From: JBKQVT01 sp963727245
GTDB lineage: Bacteria > Planctomycetota > Planctomycetia > Pirellulales > Thermoguttaceae
Direction: 5' to 3'
Assembly (NCBI GenBank): GCA_963727245.1
Contig: CAVSFO010000017.1
Location: 1 to 60,367, forward strand
DNA length: 60,367 nucleotides
Under the pieces are notes generated by a model. That model was not told where the DNA came from. It ran no database searches and was given only the letters and a program-made list of their open reading frames with translations. Positions within the stretch are counted from its first letter, which is position 1. Every line of letters begins with the position of its first letter. Positions 19,076 through 27,465 of this stretch are shown here, in pieces. A program made the translations under genes and the position numbers.

Positions 19076-19753
19076 ATGGAACCAGACCGCGGCGCAGGTC
19101 GGCGCGCATCGAGCGGCGGGCCGAAGTCTTCGCGCGCGCCGATTGCCGTGCTGCGCACGGCGCGGGGGCGGAGGCTGGCGGCCATGGTCCTGACGGCCGC
19201 CGTGGCGGCCGCATGGTGTCCCCTTCTGGCCGCCGAAGACCAGCAACCGGCGCCGGCCAACCAGCCCGGCGAATATACCGTCAAGGCGGCATTCCTCTAT
19301 AGCTTCGGCCGCTTTGTCGAATGGCCGGCAGCGGCTTTCAGCGACGCCTCGGCGCCACTGGTCATCGGCGTCGCCGGAGAAGACCGGTTTAGCGGGGCGC
19401 TGGACGAGCTGGCGGCCAAGAGGACCATCCAGGGGCGGCGAATCGTGATCCGCCGTTTTGCCACCGCGGACGATTACCGCCCGCCGTGTCACATCTTGTT
19501 CCTCAGTCGGTCCCTGACCGCAGAGCAGCAGGCGCTCTTCATGAAGAAGGCGGGAAAAGAAGCAGTATTGACCGTTGGCGAGACCCCCGGGTTCAACGAG
19601 AAGGGGGGGATCGTCAACTTTTATGTTGAGGGAGATCGTATTCGATTTGAAATCAATGCCGAAACAGCCCGGCTGGCGCAACTCCGCATGGACGCCAAGT
19701 TGCTCAACCTGGGAAAACCGCCGGAGGCGTCGCGGCCGCCAGAATCCAACTAG
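19076..19753 (+). CDS. YfiR/HmsC-family periplasmic protein
   Basis: 225 residues. After a long basic N-terminus there is a hydrophobic stretch (MVLTAAVAAAWCPLLAA, about residues 37-53), so a signal peptide; cleavage probably after LLAA. The mature part is a DUF4154/YfiR domain: YTVKAAFLYSFGRFVEWP is the family hallmark, followed by CHILFLSRS and ETPGFNEKGGIVNFYVEGD. YfiR of Pseudomonas is a periplasmic repressor of the CHASE8-HAMP-GGDEF protein YfiN. Here the next gene, 83 bp downstream, is a CHASE8-like HAMP histidine kinase, so this protein probably controls that kinase. ATG 19076 is the earliest start outside the 91-bp repeat; the true start could be further in. Confidence 0.85.
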   Translation: MEPDRGAGRRASSGGPKSSRAPIAVLRTARGRRLAAMVLTAAVAAAWCPLLAAEDQQPAPANQPGEYTVKAAFLYSFGRFVEWPAAAFSDASAPLVIGVAGEDRFSGALDELAAKRTIQGRRIVIRRFATADDYRPPCHILFLSRSLTAEQQALFMKKAGKEAVLTVGETPGFNEKGGIVNFYVEGDRIRFEINAETARLAQLRMDAKLLNLGKPPEASRPPESN

Positions 19754-19836
19754 GAGCTGCGCGGGCGTGACGTGCCCACGGTATTCCCCGGTGAACGACC
19801 TGCTCGGGCGCCTTTAATTCCGCAAGGAGTTGACAG

Positions 19837-22275
19837 ATGCGTAGTCTTCGCGATTGGTCGATCAAGACGAAACTGATTTTGTTGTCGGTGGTGGCGGTCG
19901 GGGTGGCGCTGGCGGTGTCTTCCGCCGGGGTGACCCTCAACGAGATCCACACCATGCGTAACTTCAAGATGGAGGAGCTTCAGACCCAGGCCGGGATGCT
20001 GGCGTTCAACAGCACCGGGGTGTTGAGCTTCCGCGACATTCCCGCGGCAAAGCAGCTCCTCAGCTCGCTGCAGGCCCAGCCGACGGTGGAAGTCGCCTGT
20101 CTCTACGACGCCAACGGCAAGGTGCTGGCGACCTATCCGGATGAAGCGAACACCGCGAGTTTGCCCAAGGCATCGCCGGCCTATGGCTGCCGATTCATCG
20201 AGAACGGCCGGGTCGAGGTCTTTCGCCAGGTCATGGACCGCGGCGACCGGGTGGGCACGCTCTACCTGCGGGCCAACACGGACGACCTCGCCCGCGACCT
20301 GGCCGCCTACGCCAAGATCGTCGGCGGCGTGGTCTTCGTGGCCCTGATTGTCGCCGTGCTGTTGGCCGGCCGCCTGCAACGCACCATCTCGGGACCGATC
20401 CGGCGATTGGCCCAGACGGCGTCCACGATCACCTCGCTGGGCGACTATTCGATCCGCGTCCAACAGCAGTCCCAGGACGAGCTGGGGATGCTGTGCGCTG
20501 AATTCAATCGCATGTTGGATCGCGTCGACACCTCGGACAAGGCCCTGAAAAAGGCGCACGACGAGTTGGAGGAGCGGGTGGTCGAGCGGACCGCCGAGCT
20601 GCGGGAGGAAATCGATCGCCGCGTGCGGACGCAGGCGGAACTCGTGCAAGCGAAGGAGATCGCCGAGGCGGCCAACGTCGCCAAGAGCCGGTTCCTGGCC
20701 AATATGAGCCACGAGATTCGCACCCCGCTGAATGCCATCATCGGCTTCACCGACCTGCTGCGCAAGGGAGGCGACCAGGAGAATGAGGCCGATCGCGAGG
20801 ACTACCTGGATATCATCCATACCAGCGGAAAACACCTCCTCACCCTGCTGAACGACATTCTCGATCTGTCGAAAATCGAGGCCGATCGGCTGGTCGTCGA
20901 GCAAGTCCGCTGCTCGCCGCACGCGATCATCAGCGAGATCATCTCCGTGCTGCGGGTCAAGGCCCTGCAAAAGGGACTGACGCTCGATTACCACTGGTCG
21001 AGCGGGGTGCCGGAAACGATCTACACCGATCCCTCGCGGCTCCGCCAACTGCTGATGAACCTGCTGGGCAACGCCATCAAGTTCACGAAGACCGGAGGCG
21101 TGCAGGTGCTGGCCGAGTTGGTGCAGGACCAGGCCAATCCGCACCTGACGATCCAGGTCATCGACACCGGCGTCGGCATCCCCATACAGAAGTTCGAGGC
21201 CATCTTCGATCCCTTCGTGCAGGCCGACACTTCCGTGACGCGCCAGCACGGCGGCACCGGCCTGGGACTGACGATCAGTCGCCGCATTGCCCAGGCCCTG
21301 GGGGGCGATATCAGCGTCAGCAGTGAACTGGGCAAGGGCAGCGCATTTACCGTGACCATCGCCACCGGGCCGCTGGAGCGCGTCCAGATCCTGGACGCGC
21401 CCATGGTGGAGTGCATGCGAACTCCCAGGCCGAAACAAGGGCCGCTGCCCTCGCTGGCCGGCGTGCATGTCCTGCTGGTCGAGGACGGCGACACCAACCG
21501 CAAACTGATCGGCCTGGTGTTGCGCCGCGCCGGGGTGGAGGTCACCACGGCCGAAAACGGACAGGTCGGCTCCGAGCTGGCGATGAAGAACCCCTTCGAC
21601 TTGATCCTCATGGACATGCAGATGCCCGTCATGGACGGTTATACGGCCACGGCGCTGCTGCGCCAGCAGGGAATCGCCGTGCCGATCATCGCCCTGACCG
21701 CGCACGCCATGAAGGGCGACGAGGACAAATGTCTTACCGCGGGATGCTCGGGATACGTGACCAAGCCGGTGGATGCCGACGTGCTCGTCCAGACCGTGGC
21801 CGAAATGCTGGCCGCCGCCGGCCGGACCGTGGGGCCCGGCGCTGCGGCGCCCGCTGGCGTGGATGCCCGAGCGGCGGGGGATCCCGTCCCTGCCGCCGAG
21901 CGGATGTCTGCTGCCGCCCCTGCCGCCGCCGTCGGCTCGCCGTTGTTCTCCACGCTTCCCATGGACGACCGCGAGTTCCGCGAGATCGTCCAGGAATTCG
22001 TGGAGCGGCTGCAACCGCGCATCGCCGCCATGCAGCAGGCCAGCGAAAAACGCGATTACAAGGAATTGGCGCAATTGGCCCACTGGCTCAAAGGCGCCGG
22101 CGGCACGGCGGGATTCGCCGCCCTGACGGAACCCGCCCGACGCCTCGAGGGCTTTGTCCACGACCAGCAGTGCGACGATATCGAGACGGCGGTGACCGAG
22201 CTGATGGACTTGGCAAAACGCATCGCCATGCCCCCGCCGGCCCGCGCCGCCGCGCACAACGGCTCGACGTATTAG
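19837..22275 (+). CDS. Hybrid sensor histidine kinase (CHASE8-like, HAMP, HisKA, HATPase, REC, HPt)
   Basis: 812 residues, RBS AAGGAG at 19824-19829. TM1 at about 13-33, a periplasmic CHASE8-like sensor (about 35-150; TVEVACLYDANGKVLATYP), TM2 at about 160-182, HAMP, a coiled coil, HisKA with FLANMSHEIRTPLNAIIGF (phospho-acceptor His about 292), HATPase with NLLGNAIKFT and GTGLGLTISRRI, a receiver domain (VLLVEDGDTN; Asp about 593 in LMDMQMPVMDG; Lys in TKPVD) and a C-terminal HPt (His about 749 in LAHWLKGAGGT). A complete phosphorelay in one polypeptide. The output regulator is not nearby. Neighbouring yfiR-like gene suggests periplasmic control, with a kinase in place of the usual diguanylate cyclase. 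Confidence 0.92.
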   Translation: MRSLRDWSIKTKLILLSVVAVGVALAVSSAGVTLNEIHTMRNFKMEELQTQAGMLAFNSTGVLSFRDIPAAKQLLSSLQAQPTVEVACLYDANGKVLATYPDEANTASLPKASPAYGCRFIENGRVEVFRQVMDRGDRVGTLYLRANTDDLARDLAAYAKIVGGVVFVALIVAVLLAGRLQRTISGPIRRLAQTASTITSLGDYSIRVQQQSQDELGMLCAEFNRMLDRVDTSDKALKKAHDELEERVVERTAELREEIDRRVRTQAELVQAKEIAEAANVAKSRFLANMSHEIRTPLNAIIGFTDLLRKGGDQENEADREDYLDIIHTSGKHLLTLLNDILDLSKIEADRLVVEQVRCSPHAIISEIISVLRVKALQKGLTLDYHWSSGVPETIYTDPSRLRQLLMNLLGNAIKFTKTGGVQVLAELVQDQANPHLTIQVIDTGVGIPIQKFEAIFDPFVQADTSVTRQHGGTGLGLTISRRIAQALGGDISVSSELGKGSAFTVTIATGPLERVQILDAPMVECMRTPRPKQGPLPSLAGVHVLLVEDGDTNRKLIGLVLRRAGVEVTTAENGQVGSELAMKNPFDLILMDMQMPVMDGYTATALLRQQGIAVPIIALTAHAMKGDEDKCLTAGCSGYVTKPVDADVLVQTVAEMLAAAGRTVGPGAAAPAGVDARAAGDPVPAAERMSAAAPAAAVGSPLFSTLPMDDREFREIVQEFVERLQPRIAAMQQASEKRDYKELAQLAHWLKGAGGTAGFAALTEPARRLEGFVHDQQCDDIETAVTELMDLAKRIAMPPPARAAAHNGSTY

Positions 22276-22653
22276 AACTGCCGCGACCGGTGATGGGCCG
22301 GCAACACTAGCCCGAAGCGCCAGCGAGGGGCGAAAACGTCGGGATTCTGCGAAATGCTTCCCTCGCTTGCGATTCGCGCCTGGTGTGGATTTCTCACCGT
22401 AGGGTGGGACGAGGCCGCGCAAACTCTGGTGGGTCTTCGCAAACCGTATCTGGCATGAATTCCAGGCTGCGGCAAGATCGACGCCGGGCAAGCGACCGAA
22501 TTCCCACCAGGTGTGCGGTTTGCTCGACCCACCCTACATGTTGTCGAGAAACGCGGGCTAATGTTGCCAATTCATTGCCGCGGGCCATACAATAGAAGCG
22601 CGTCACCCCTCGCACCGCTTTGTTGTACCCGTGTCGGCACCCCGGCCGCACCC
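22276..22653. other. Intergenic region with GTAGGGTGGG-type inverted repeats
   Basis: No gene supported. It carries CCGTAGGGTGGGACGAG near 22397 and the inverse CTCGACCCACCCTAC near 22524-22538, the same palindromic family as at 23524-23602 and 31579-31672, plus a TAGCCCGAAGCGCCAGCGAG motif near 22310. Confidence 0.5.
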
Positions 22654-23520
22654 ATGCCCGCACACCGCCACGCCGCGACGATCCCACAGGGCCCTCCGGC
22701 AGTCATCGTCCGTGAAACCGTCTGCAAGACGGTGCTCAACCGCAGCGGGCTGGGCGGCTACTCGCTGAACTGCTATACCGGCTGCGCCCATGCCTGCGTC
22801 TATTGCTATGCCCGCTTCATGCAGCGTTTTCATCCCCACCAGGAGCCTTGGGGAAGTTTCGTCGACGTGAAGCTGAATGCCGTGGAGACGCTCAAGCGGC
22901 AGTTGCGCCGCGCCGCGCCCGGCGAGGTCTTCATGAGCAGCGCCTGCGACGGCTGGCAGCCGGTCGAGGCCGATTACCAACTGACCCGCCGCTGCTGCCA
23001 ACTGCTGTTGGAACGGGAATTTCCCGTCCACGTGCTCACCAAGAGCGCGCTGGTGTTGCGGGACCTCGACCTCTTCGCCGGCCGTCAGGGCCGCATCGCC
23101 GTCACGCTGGCCACGCTGGATGAGCGGCTCAGCAAACTGTGGGAGCCCCATGCCGCCCGCGTTCGGCAGCGGCTCCAGGTCATCGAGGCGGCCCGCCGCC
23201 TGGGCCTGGAGACGGGCATCATGCTGGCCCCGCTCTTGCCGCTGCTTTCCGACGACGAGCCATCGCTGGCCGCCCTGCTCCAGCAGGCGGCCGACTTGGC
23301 GGTCGACGTCGTCTGGGTGGACGCGTTGAATCCTCGCCCGCGGGTTTGGCCCGCCGTGGCCGAGTTGCTCCGCAAGGAGTTTCCCGAGCTGTTGCCGCGT
23401 TACCGCAAGCTCCTCTTCGATCAGCCGACGCGCGGGAAATATCTGGAGGAACTCCGCGCCCGCGTCGCCCGCATCGTGGGCCGCCTCCGCCTGACCAACC
23501 GCGTCCGCGTCTGCCAGTGA
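22654..23520 (+). CDS. Radical SAM protein of the SplB-like/Rv2578c type
   Basis: 288 residues from ATG 22654; a frame extends upstream to 22513 but that part covers an inverted repeat. The cluster motif CAHACVYCY (CxxxCxxC, about residues 48-55) binds the 4Fe-4S cluster and SAM. Flanking KTVLNRSGLGGYSLNCYTGC and SACDGWQPVEADYQLTRRC are typical of the spore-photoproduct-lyase-like branch of unknown substrate. TLATLDERLSKLWEP and ARRLGLETGIMLAPLLP follow as expected. A role in DNA or tRNA repair is only a guess from the fold. It stands alone, with a 31-bp inverted repeat after the stop. Confidence 0.85.
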   Translation: MPAHRHAATIPQGPPAVIVRETVCKTVLNRSGLGGYSLNCYTGCAHACVYCYARFMQRFHPHQEPWGSFVDVKLNAVETLKRQLRRAAPGEVFMSSACDGWQPVEADYQLTRRCCQLLLEREFPVHVLTKSALVLRDLDLFAGRQGRIAVTLATLDERLSKLWEPHAARVRQRLQVIEAARRLGLETGIMLAPLLPLLSDDEPSLAALLQQAADLAVDVVWVDALNPRPRVWPAVAELLRKEFPELLPRYRKLLFDQPTRGKYLEELRARVARIVGRLRLTNRVRVCQ

Positions 23521-23523
23521 GAA

Positions 23524-23602
23524 GTAGGGTGGGTCGAGCGCAGCGAGCCCCACCTGCCCTGGCTGGTTCCTGGTGGGGCTCGCTGCGCTCGACCCACCCT
23601 AC
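23524..23602. repeat. Perfect 31-bp inverted repeat
   Basis: GTAGGGTGGGTCGAGCGCAG... at 23524-23554 pairs exactly with 23572-23602 across a 17-nt loop. It starts 3 bp after the radical SAM stop, so it could act as a transcript end, but it lacks a T-run and belongs to a repeat family present also at 31579-31672. Confidence 0.8.
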
Positions 23603-23721
23603 CAGGTTTGCGCCTTCCGCAACAGAAACTGAGGGCCCCTGTGCCGCTTCTTGTCAGGCCGTCCGGAGCGGCTATAATTGCCGGAAACCTCAATTGTGCG
23701 TTTTCCTCGAAGGAGTTAGCG

Positions 23722-24744
23722 ATGCAACTCGGTATGATCGGTCTGGGACGAATGGGTGGAAACATGGTCCGCCGCTGGATGCGCGCCGGCCACGAAGTCA
23801 TCGTCACTTCCGCCACCGCGAAAACGAGGGACACCTTCGCCAAGGAGACCGGGGCCGTGGCCGTCGCCTCGCTCGACGCCTTGGTGTCCAAGCTCAGGCC
23901 GCCGCGGGTGATTTGGATGATGGTGCCGGCGGCGGTGGTCGATAGGACGGTCGACGACCTGGCCGGCCGCGTCGAGAAGGGCGATATCCTCATCGACGGC
24001 GGCAATTCGTACTATGTCGACGACATCCGCCGGGCGAAACAGCTCGCCTCCAAGGGCATCCACTACGTCGATTGCGGGACCAGCGGCGGCGTCTGGGGCC
24101 TCGAGCGCGGTTACTGCCTGATGATCGGCGGTGAAACCGAAGTGGTCAAACACCTCGATCCGCTCTTCGCCACGCTGGCCCCCGGCCAGGATGCCGCGCC
24201 GCCGCTGCCGGGGCGCGAGAAGATCGGCGGCACCGCCGATCGCGGCTACCTGCACTGCGGGCCCAACGGCGGCGGCCACTTCGTCAAAATGGTCCACAAC
24301 GGCATCGAGTACGGCATCATGGCGGCCTACGCCGAGGGCATCAACATCCTCCACCATGCCAACGTCGGCCGAGAGCAGCACACTGTCGACGCCGAGACCA
24401 CCCCCCTGCGCGACCCCGCAGAGTACCAGTACGACTTCGACCTCCGCGACATCACCGAACTCTGGCGGCGGGGCAGCGTGATCGCCTCCTGGCTCCTGGA
24501 CCTGACGGCCGCCTCGCTCCTGCAAGACCCGGCGCTGGCGCAGTTTGCCGGCCGGGTCTCCGACTCGGGCGAGGGGCGCTGGACGCTCAAGGCGGCCATC
24601 GACGAGGCCGTGCCGGCCCCCGTGCTCAGCACCGCGCTCTATTCCCGGTTCAGCTCCCGCGGCGAGGCGGAGTTTGCCGACAGGCTCCTCTCGGCAATGC
24701 GGTTCCAATTCGGCGGCCACCTGGAGAAACCAGCCGGCAAGTGA
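23722..24744 (+). CDS. gnd: 6-phosphogluconate dehydrogenase, decarboxylating (short GntZ/YqeC type)
   Basis: 340 residues from ATG 23722 (RBS AAGGAG at 23710-23715). Oxidises 6-phosphogluconate to ribulose 5-phosphate and CO2. The Rossmann start MQLGMIGLGRMGGNMVRRW, ILIDGGNSYYVDD, the substrate loop DCGTSGGVWGLERGYCLMIG and the catalytic Lys region HFVKMVHNGIEYGIMAAYAEG are all present. The length (about 300-340 rather than 470) fits the short, often NAD-dependent class. It heads a cluster with pgl and rpiB, so the block covers the oxidative pentose phosphate steps after glucose-6-phosphate dehydrogenase; no zwf is seen here. Confidence 0.93.
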   Translation: MQLGMIGLGRMGGNMVRRWMRAGHEVIVTSATAKTRDTFAKETGAVAVASLDALVSKLRPPRVIWMMVPAAVVDRTVDDLAGRVEKGDILIDGGNSYYVDDIRRAKQLASKGIHYVDCGTSGGVWGLERGYCLMIGGETEVVKHLDPLFATLAPGQDAAPPLPGREKIGGTADRGYLHCGPNGGGHFVKMVHNGIEYGIMAAYAEGINILHHANVGREQHTVDAETTPLRDPAEYQYDFDLRDITELWRRGSVIASWLLDLTAASLLQDPALAQFAGRVSDSGEGRWTLKAAIDEAVPAPVLSTALYSRFSSRGEAEFADRLLSAMRFQFGGHLEKPAGK

Positions 24745-24751
24745 TGCAGGT

Positions 24752-24764
24752 GGGGACTGTCCCC
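24752..24764. repeat. Half-site of the GGGGACTGTCCCC palindrome family
   Basis: GGGGACTGTCCCC followed by TTCTGG between gnd and pgl. Paired versions occur at 29651-29712, 30731-30775, 57497-57549 and 59515-59594. Confidence 0.6.
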
Positions 24765-24792
24765 TTCTGGAAGGCCCAGCGGAGACGGCTTC

Positions 24793-25494
24793 ATGCAGAT
24801 CGCGATTCTTGCCGATGCCGAGGCGATCGCCCGCGAGGCGGCTGCCATCATCGCCGCCGAGGCGCGATCGTCGGTCGCCGCCCGCGGCCGATTCATCGTG
24901 GCCCTCAGCGGCGGGCAGACGCCGTGGATCATGCTCCGCGCCCTGGCGGGCGAGGATGTCCCCTGGCCGCACGTGCACGTGGTCCAGGTCGACGAGCGTG
25001 TGGCCCCCTTGGGAGACCCCGATCGCAACCTCACGCACTTGCACGAGCGCCTGATCGAGCACGCCCCGCTGCGGCCCGAGCAACTCCATGCCATGCCGGT
25101 GGAATCGCCCGATCTGGAGGCCGCGGCCGCCGTCTATGCCCAGACGCTCGGTGAGATCGCCGGTCGGCCGCCCGTGCTCGACCTGGTCCACCTGGGCCTT
25201 GGCCTGGACGGCCATACCGCCTCGCTGGTGCCCGGCGACCCGGTGCTCGACGTCACGGACGCCGACGTGGCGGTGACCGGGGTCTATCGGGGGCGACGCC
25301 GGATGACCTTGACGTATCCGATCCTCAATCGCAGCCGGCGAGTGCTATGGCTGGTGACGGGAAAAGAAAAGGCCCCCGTGCTGGTGCGGCTGCGTGACGG
25401 CGATCGGTCAATTCCTGCCGGCCGGATCTGCCGCGATCGAGCCCTGCTGCTTGCCGACGTGGCCGCAGCGGGGGAACTGGAGGGAAAAAGGTGA
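24793..25494 (+). CDS. pgl: 6-phosphogluconolactonase
   Basis: 233 residues, start ATG 24793. Hydrolyses 6-phosphogluconolactone to 6-phosphogluconate, the step before Gnd. Family motifs: FIVALSGGQTPWIMLRAL, VVQVDERVAPLGDPDRNL and LDLVHLGLGLDGHTASLVPG, then a TGVYRGRRRMTLTYPILNRS segment. The stop at 25492-25494 falls inside the left arm of a 25-bp inverted repeat, so the last residues (EGKR) are coded by repeat sequence. Same strand as gnd, 48 bp apart. Confidence 0.92.
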   Translation: MQIAILADAEAIAREAAAIIAAEARSSVAARGRFIVALSGGQTPWIMLRALAGEDVPWPHVHVVQVDERVAPLGDPDRNLTHLHERLIEHAPLRPEQLHAMPVESPDLEAAAAVYAQTLGEIAGRPPVLDLVHLGLGLDGHTASLVPGDPVLDVTDADVAVTGVYRGRRRMTLTYPILNRSRRVLWLVTGKEKAPVLVRLRDGDRSIPAGRICRDRALLLADVAAAGELEGKR

Positions 25495-25559
25495 CAGGCA
25501 CCATTTGCCGGAACGGCCCGTAGGGTGCTTCGCACAAATGGTGCCTGTCACCTTTTTCC
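25483..25559. repeat. Perfect 25-bp inverted repeat spanning the pgl stop
   Basis: GGAAAAAGGTGACAGGCACC.. at 25483-25507 pairs with 25535-25559. The right arm ends in CCTTTTTCC, so the transcript could form a terminator-like hairpin before rpiB, whose ATG is 14 bp after. Confidence 0.75.
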
Positions 25560-25573
25560 ACGGAGAAACGAAC

Positions 25574-26032
25574 ATGCGCGTCGGCATCGCTACCGATCAT
25601 GGCGGCTTCAGCTTGAAAGAGGAAGTGGTCGCCCAATTGCGCGCGGCCGGACACGAGGTCGTCGACTTCGGCGCGCACAGCCTGACTCCGGGCGACGACT
25701 ATCCCGACTTCGTTGTGCCCCTGGCCCGGGCGGTGGTGGCGGGCAAGGTCGAGCGCGGCGTGGCGATCTGCGGCAGCGGCGTGGGCGCCTCGGTCTGTGC
25801 CAACAAAGTCCCGGGCATCCGTGCGGCCTTGGTCCACGACCACTTTTCCGCCCGCCAAGGGGTCGAGGACGATCACATGAACCTGCTCTGCATGGGCGGC
25901 TGGGTCGTGGGGCGGGCGGCGGCCTGGGACCTGGTCCAGGCGTTTCTGGCCGCCGAGCCCAGCCAAGCCGACCGGCACCTCCGCCGGCTGGGCAAGGTGG
26001 CCTCGCTGGAAGCCGGACGAAACGCCCACTGA
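25574..26032 (+). CDS. rpiB: Ribose 5-phosphate isomerase B (RpiB/LacAB family)
   Basis: 152 residues from ATG 25574 with GGAGA at 25562-25566. Interconverts ribulose 5-phosphate and ribose 5-phosphate. Motifs: GIATDHGGFSLKEE, GDDYPDF, GVAICGSGVGASVCANKVPG (catalytic Cys about 70), and RAALVHDHFSARQGVEDDHM with NLLCMGG. Together with gnd and pgl this forms a pentose phosphate cluster, separated from pgl by the inverted repeat. Confidence 0.93.
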   Translation: MRVGIATDHGGFSLKEEVVAQLRAAGHEVVDFGAHSLTPGDDYPDFVVPLARAVVAGKVERGVAICGSGVGASVCANKVPGIRAALVHDHFSARQGVEDDHMNLLCMGGWVVGRAAAWDLVQAFLAAEPSQADRHLRRLGKVASLEAGRNAH

Positions 26033-26275
26033 CCGGCGACGGTTAGCCGTTCCGGTTTCTGTGGTGGGTGTTGCCACGCTGGATACCCCCTCATCTGGCG
26101 ATGGGACGGGTCCACGCCTCCGTGTGAGCGCTATTAGCGAGGCATCCGCGTCTTGGCCGAGCAATCGAATAGTCCACCGCGGGCGCGTAAAGCGTTGCAG
26201 CGAGGCTACATGGACGTATTTATGGCTCTTTGCGAAAGAAATTTCTGCGCGGCGATGGCCGGGCCTTGACTTTTT
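26033..26275. other. Intergenic, nothing recognised
   Basis: About 240 bp between rpiB and the first of three palindromes. No coding signal, hairpin with a T-run, or RNA gene seen. Confidence 0.5.
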
Positions 26276-26322
26276 GGCTGGAGTGGTATACACTTGCTAG
26301 GCAAGTGTATACCACTCCAGCC
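26276..26322. repeat. Perfect palindrome P1 (22-bp arms, 3-nt loop TAG)
   Basis: Arm GGCTGGAGTGGTATACACTTGC, described here as ending ACTTGC, is followed by TAG and its exact complement. First of three related palindromes upstream of the AbiE-type pair. Possible operator for the AbiEi regulator or a mobile hairpin. Confidence 0.9.
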
Positions 26323-26349
26323 AACCTTGGTGAGAGGGGGGTTGGCAGA

Positions 26350-26400
26350 CCGATGGGGATGCGATACAATTGCTATGCAATTGTATCGCATCCCCATCGG
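26350..26400. repeat. Perfect palindrome P2 (24-bp arms, 3-nt loop TAT)
   Basis: Ends CCGATGGGG/CCCCATCGG and inner arm ATACAATTGC around loop TAT. The outer arm differs from P1 at many positions but each change is matched in the other arm. Confidence 0.9.
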
Positions 26401-26446
26401 AACCGACTTGAGCTAAACTCAGTTTTTTATACGTTGGGTTTGACAA

Positions 26447-26499
26447 TCTGGGTGCTGTCGCATATACTTGCGTAGCAAGTATATGCGACAGCACCCAGA
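26447..26499. repeat. Perfect palindrome P3 (25-bp arms, 3-nt loop GTA)
   Basis: Ends TCTGGGTGC/GCACCCAGA with inner arm ATATACTTGC around loop GTA. Its right arm ends 3 bp before ATG 26503, so it covers the place where a ribosome site would be. Confidence 0.9.
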
Positions 26500-26502
26500 C
26501 CG

Positions 26503-27459
26503 ATGCCCTCGATGCGGGACACCTCTCGCGAGTGGTACGAAGCATTCCTCGCGCGGCTCACGAAGCGCCTGTCGACGGAGCCGTCGATCGCCCTGAATCC
26601 CCGATGCCTCTCGGAACGGATTCTCCACGCCGTCTTTGACGATCTGGAGGCTGATGGTCTTCGCCTTCGCTACGCCAAGAAGAAGATCACGTCTTGGCTC
26701 ATAGATATTGGCCTCTTAGCGTCGATTCCTGTTGACTATGCCCGACGACCATCGGTAGCCCGAACCAGATTCTACTCCTTTGACGTAGCGAAAAGCCCGG
26801 CTTTCCACGCCAGTCCGTTGGAACTACTCCAAGCGTATGCCCCAGAAGGTACGATCTGCTACTTTACCGCAATCGGTTTCCACTCGCTTTCCACGCAGCC
26901 GCTCGCCTACCACCATATTGCGATTCCAACGGAAGCCCACGTCAACTGTCCTGTCGCGAAAGAGAGCAAGCAAAGGCGTCGCTCTTCCGCATCCACGCCC
27001 AAAAACCCCCTCGGTACGGCGCTATTCAGCTATGGTGGCTTACCCTATTACAAGACCTCGCGTGACGCACAACTTCTCCGTGGCACTCAGGTACGTTACA
27101 TTGCACCGACGGCAATAATTCGCATTACGGATTTGGAGCAGACGCTACTGGATACCCTTCACCGTCCCTTGCACTGCGGAGGGCCGGCGGTGGTCTTTGA
27201 GGCCTGGGACCAGGGCATAAAAAGATTGCAGGAGGACCGCCTAGCTAATTACTTAGCCAGCATGGAGCATGGCCCGACAGCACGGAGAGTGGGGTACATG
27301 CTGGAGGATCTTGACTACAGGCCCCACGATAAATTGGCCGCCGTTTTGAAGCGATACCTGTCGCAGCTGGATGCAAAGGATCCCAACGTTTGCCAACAGC
27401 TCTTTCCCGGCATGGGATATACCAGCCTTCGTCAGCCCTGGCTTGTCTATGGACCGTGA
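26503..27459 (+). CDS. AbiEi-type antitoxin / transcriptional regulator
   Basis: 318 residues. Looks like the AbiEi/type IV TA antitoxin family: an N-terminal winged-helix-like part, then FYSFDVAKSPAFHASPLELL, GTICYFTAIGFHSLSTQPL and the C-terminal signature IRITDLEQTLLDTLHRPLHC. Known AbiEi proteins bind inverted repeats in their own promoter and counter AbiEii. ATG 26503 lacks a visible RBS because palindrome P3 ends at 26499; ATG 26512 is an alternative. The partner follows after 6 bp. GC content is lower than in neighbours, consistent with acquisition by transfer. Confidence 0.75.
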   Translation: MPSMRDTSREWYEAFLARLTKRLSTEPSIALNPRCLSERILHAVFDDLEADGLRLRYAKKKITSWLIDIGLLASIPVDYARRPSVARTRFYSFDVAKSPAFHASPLELLQAYAPEGTICYFTAIGFHSLSTQPLAYHHIAIPTEAHVNCPVAKESKQRRRSSASTPKNPLGTALFSYGGLPYYKTSRDAQLLRGTQVRYIAPTAIIRITDLEQTLLDTLHRPLHCGGPAVVFEAWDQGIKRLQEDRLANYLASMEHGPTARRVGYMLEDLDYRPHDKLAAVLKRYLSQLDAKDPNVCQQLFPGMGYTSLRQPWLVYGP

Positions 27460-27465
27460 CGTATT

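Noticed and set aside
22513..22653. Longer N-terminus for the radical SAM protein
   Set aside because: The extra codons overlap a GTAGGGTGGG-type inverted repeat and have no family resemblance. ATG 22654 fits better.
26276..26499. tRNA or structured regulatory RNA gene
   Set aside because: Each palindrome is a single perfect stem with a 3-nt loop. No cloverleaf or known riboswitch core is visible.
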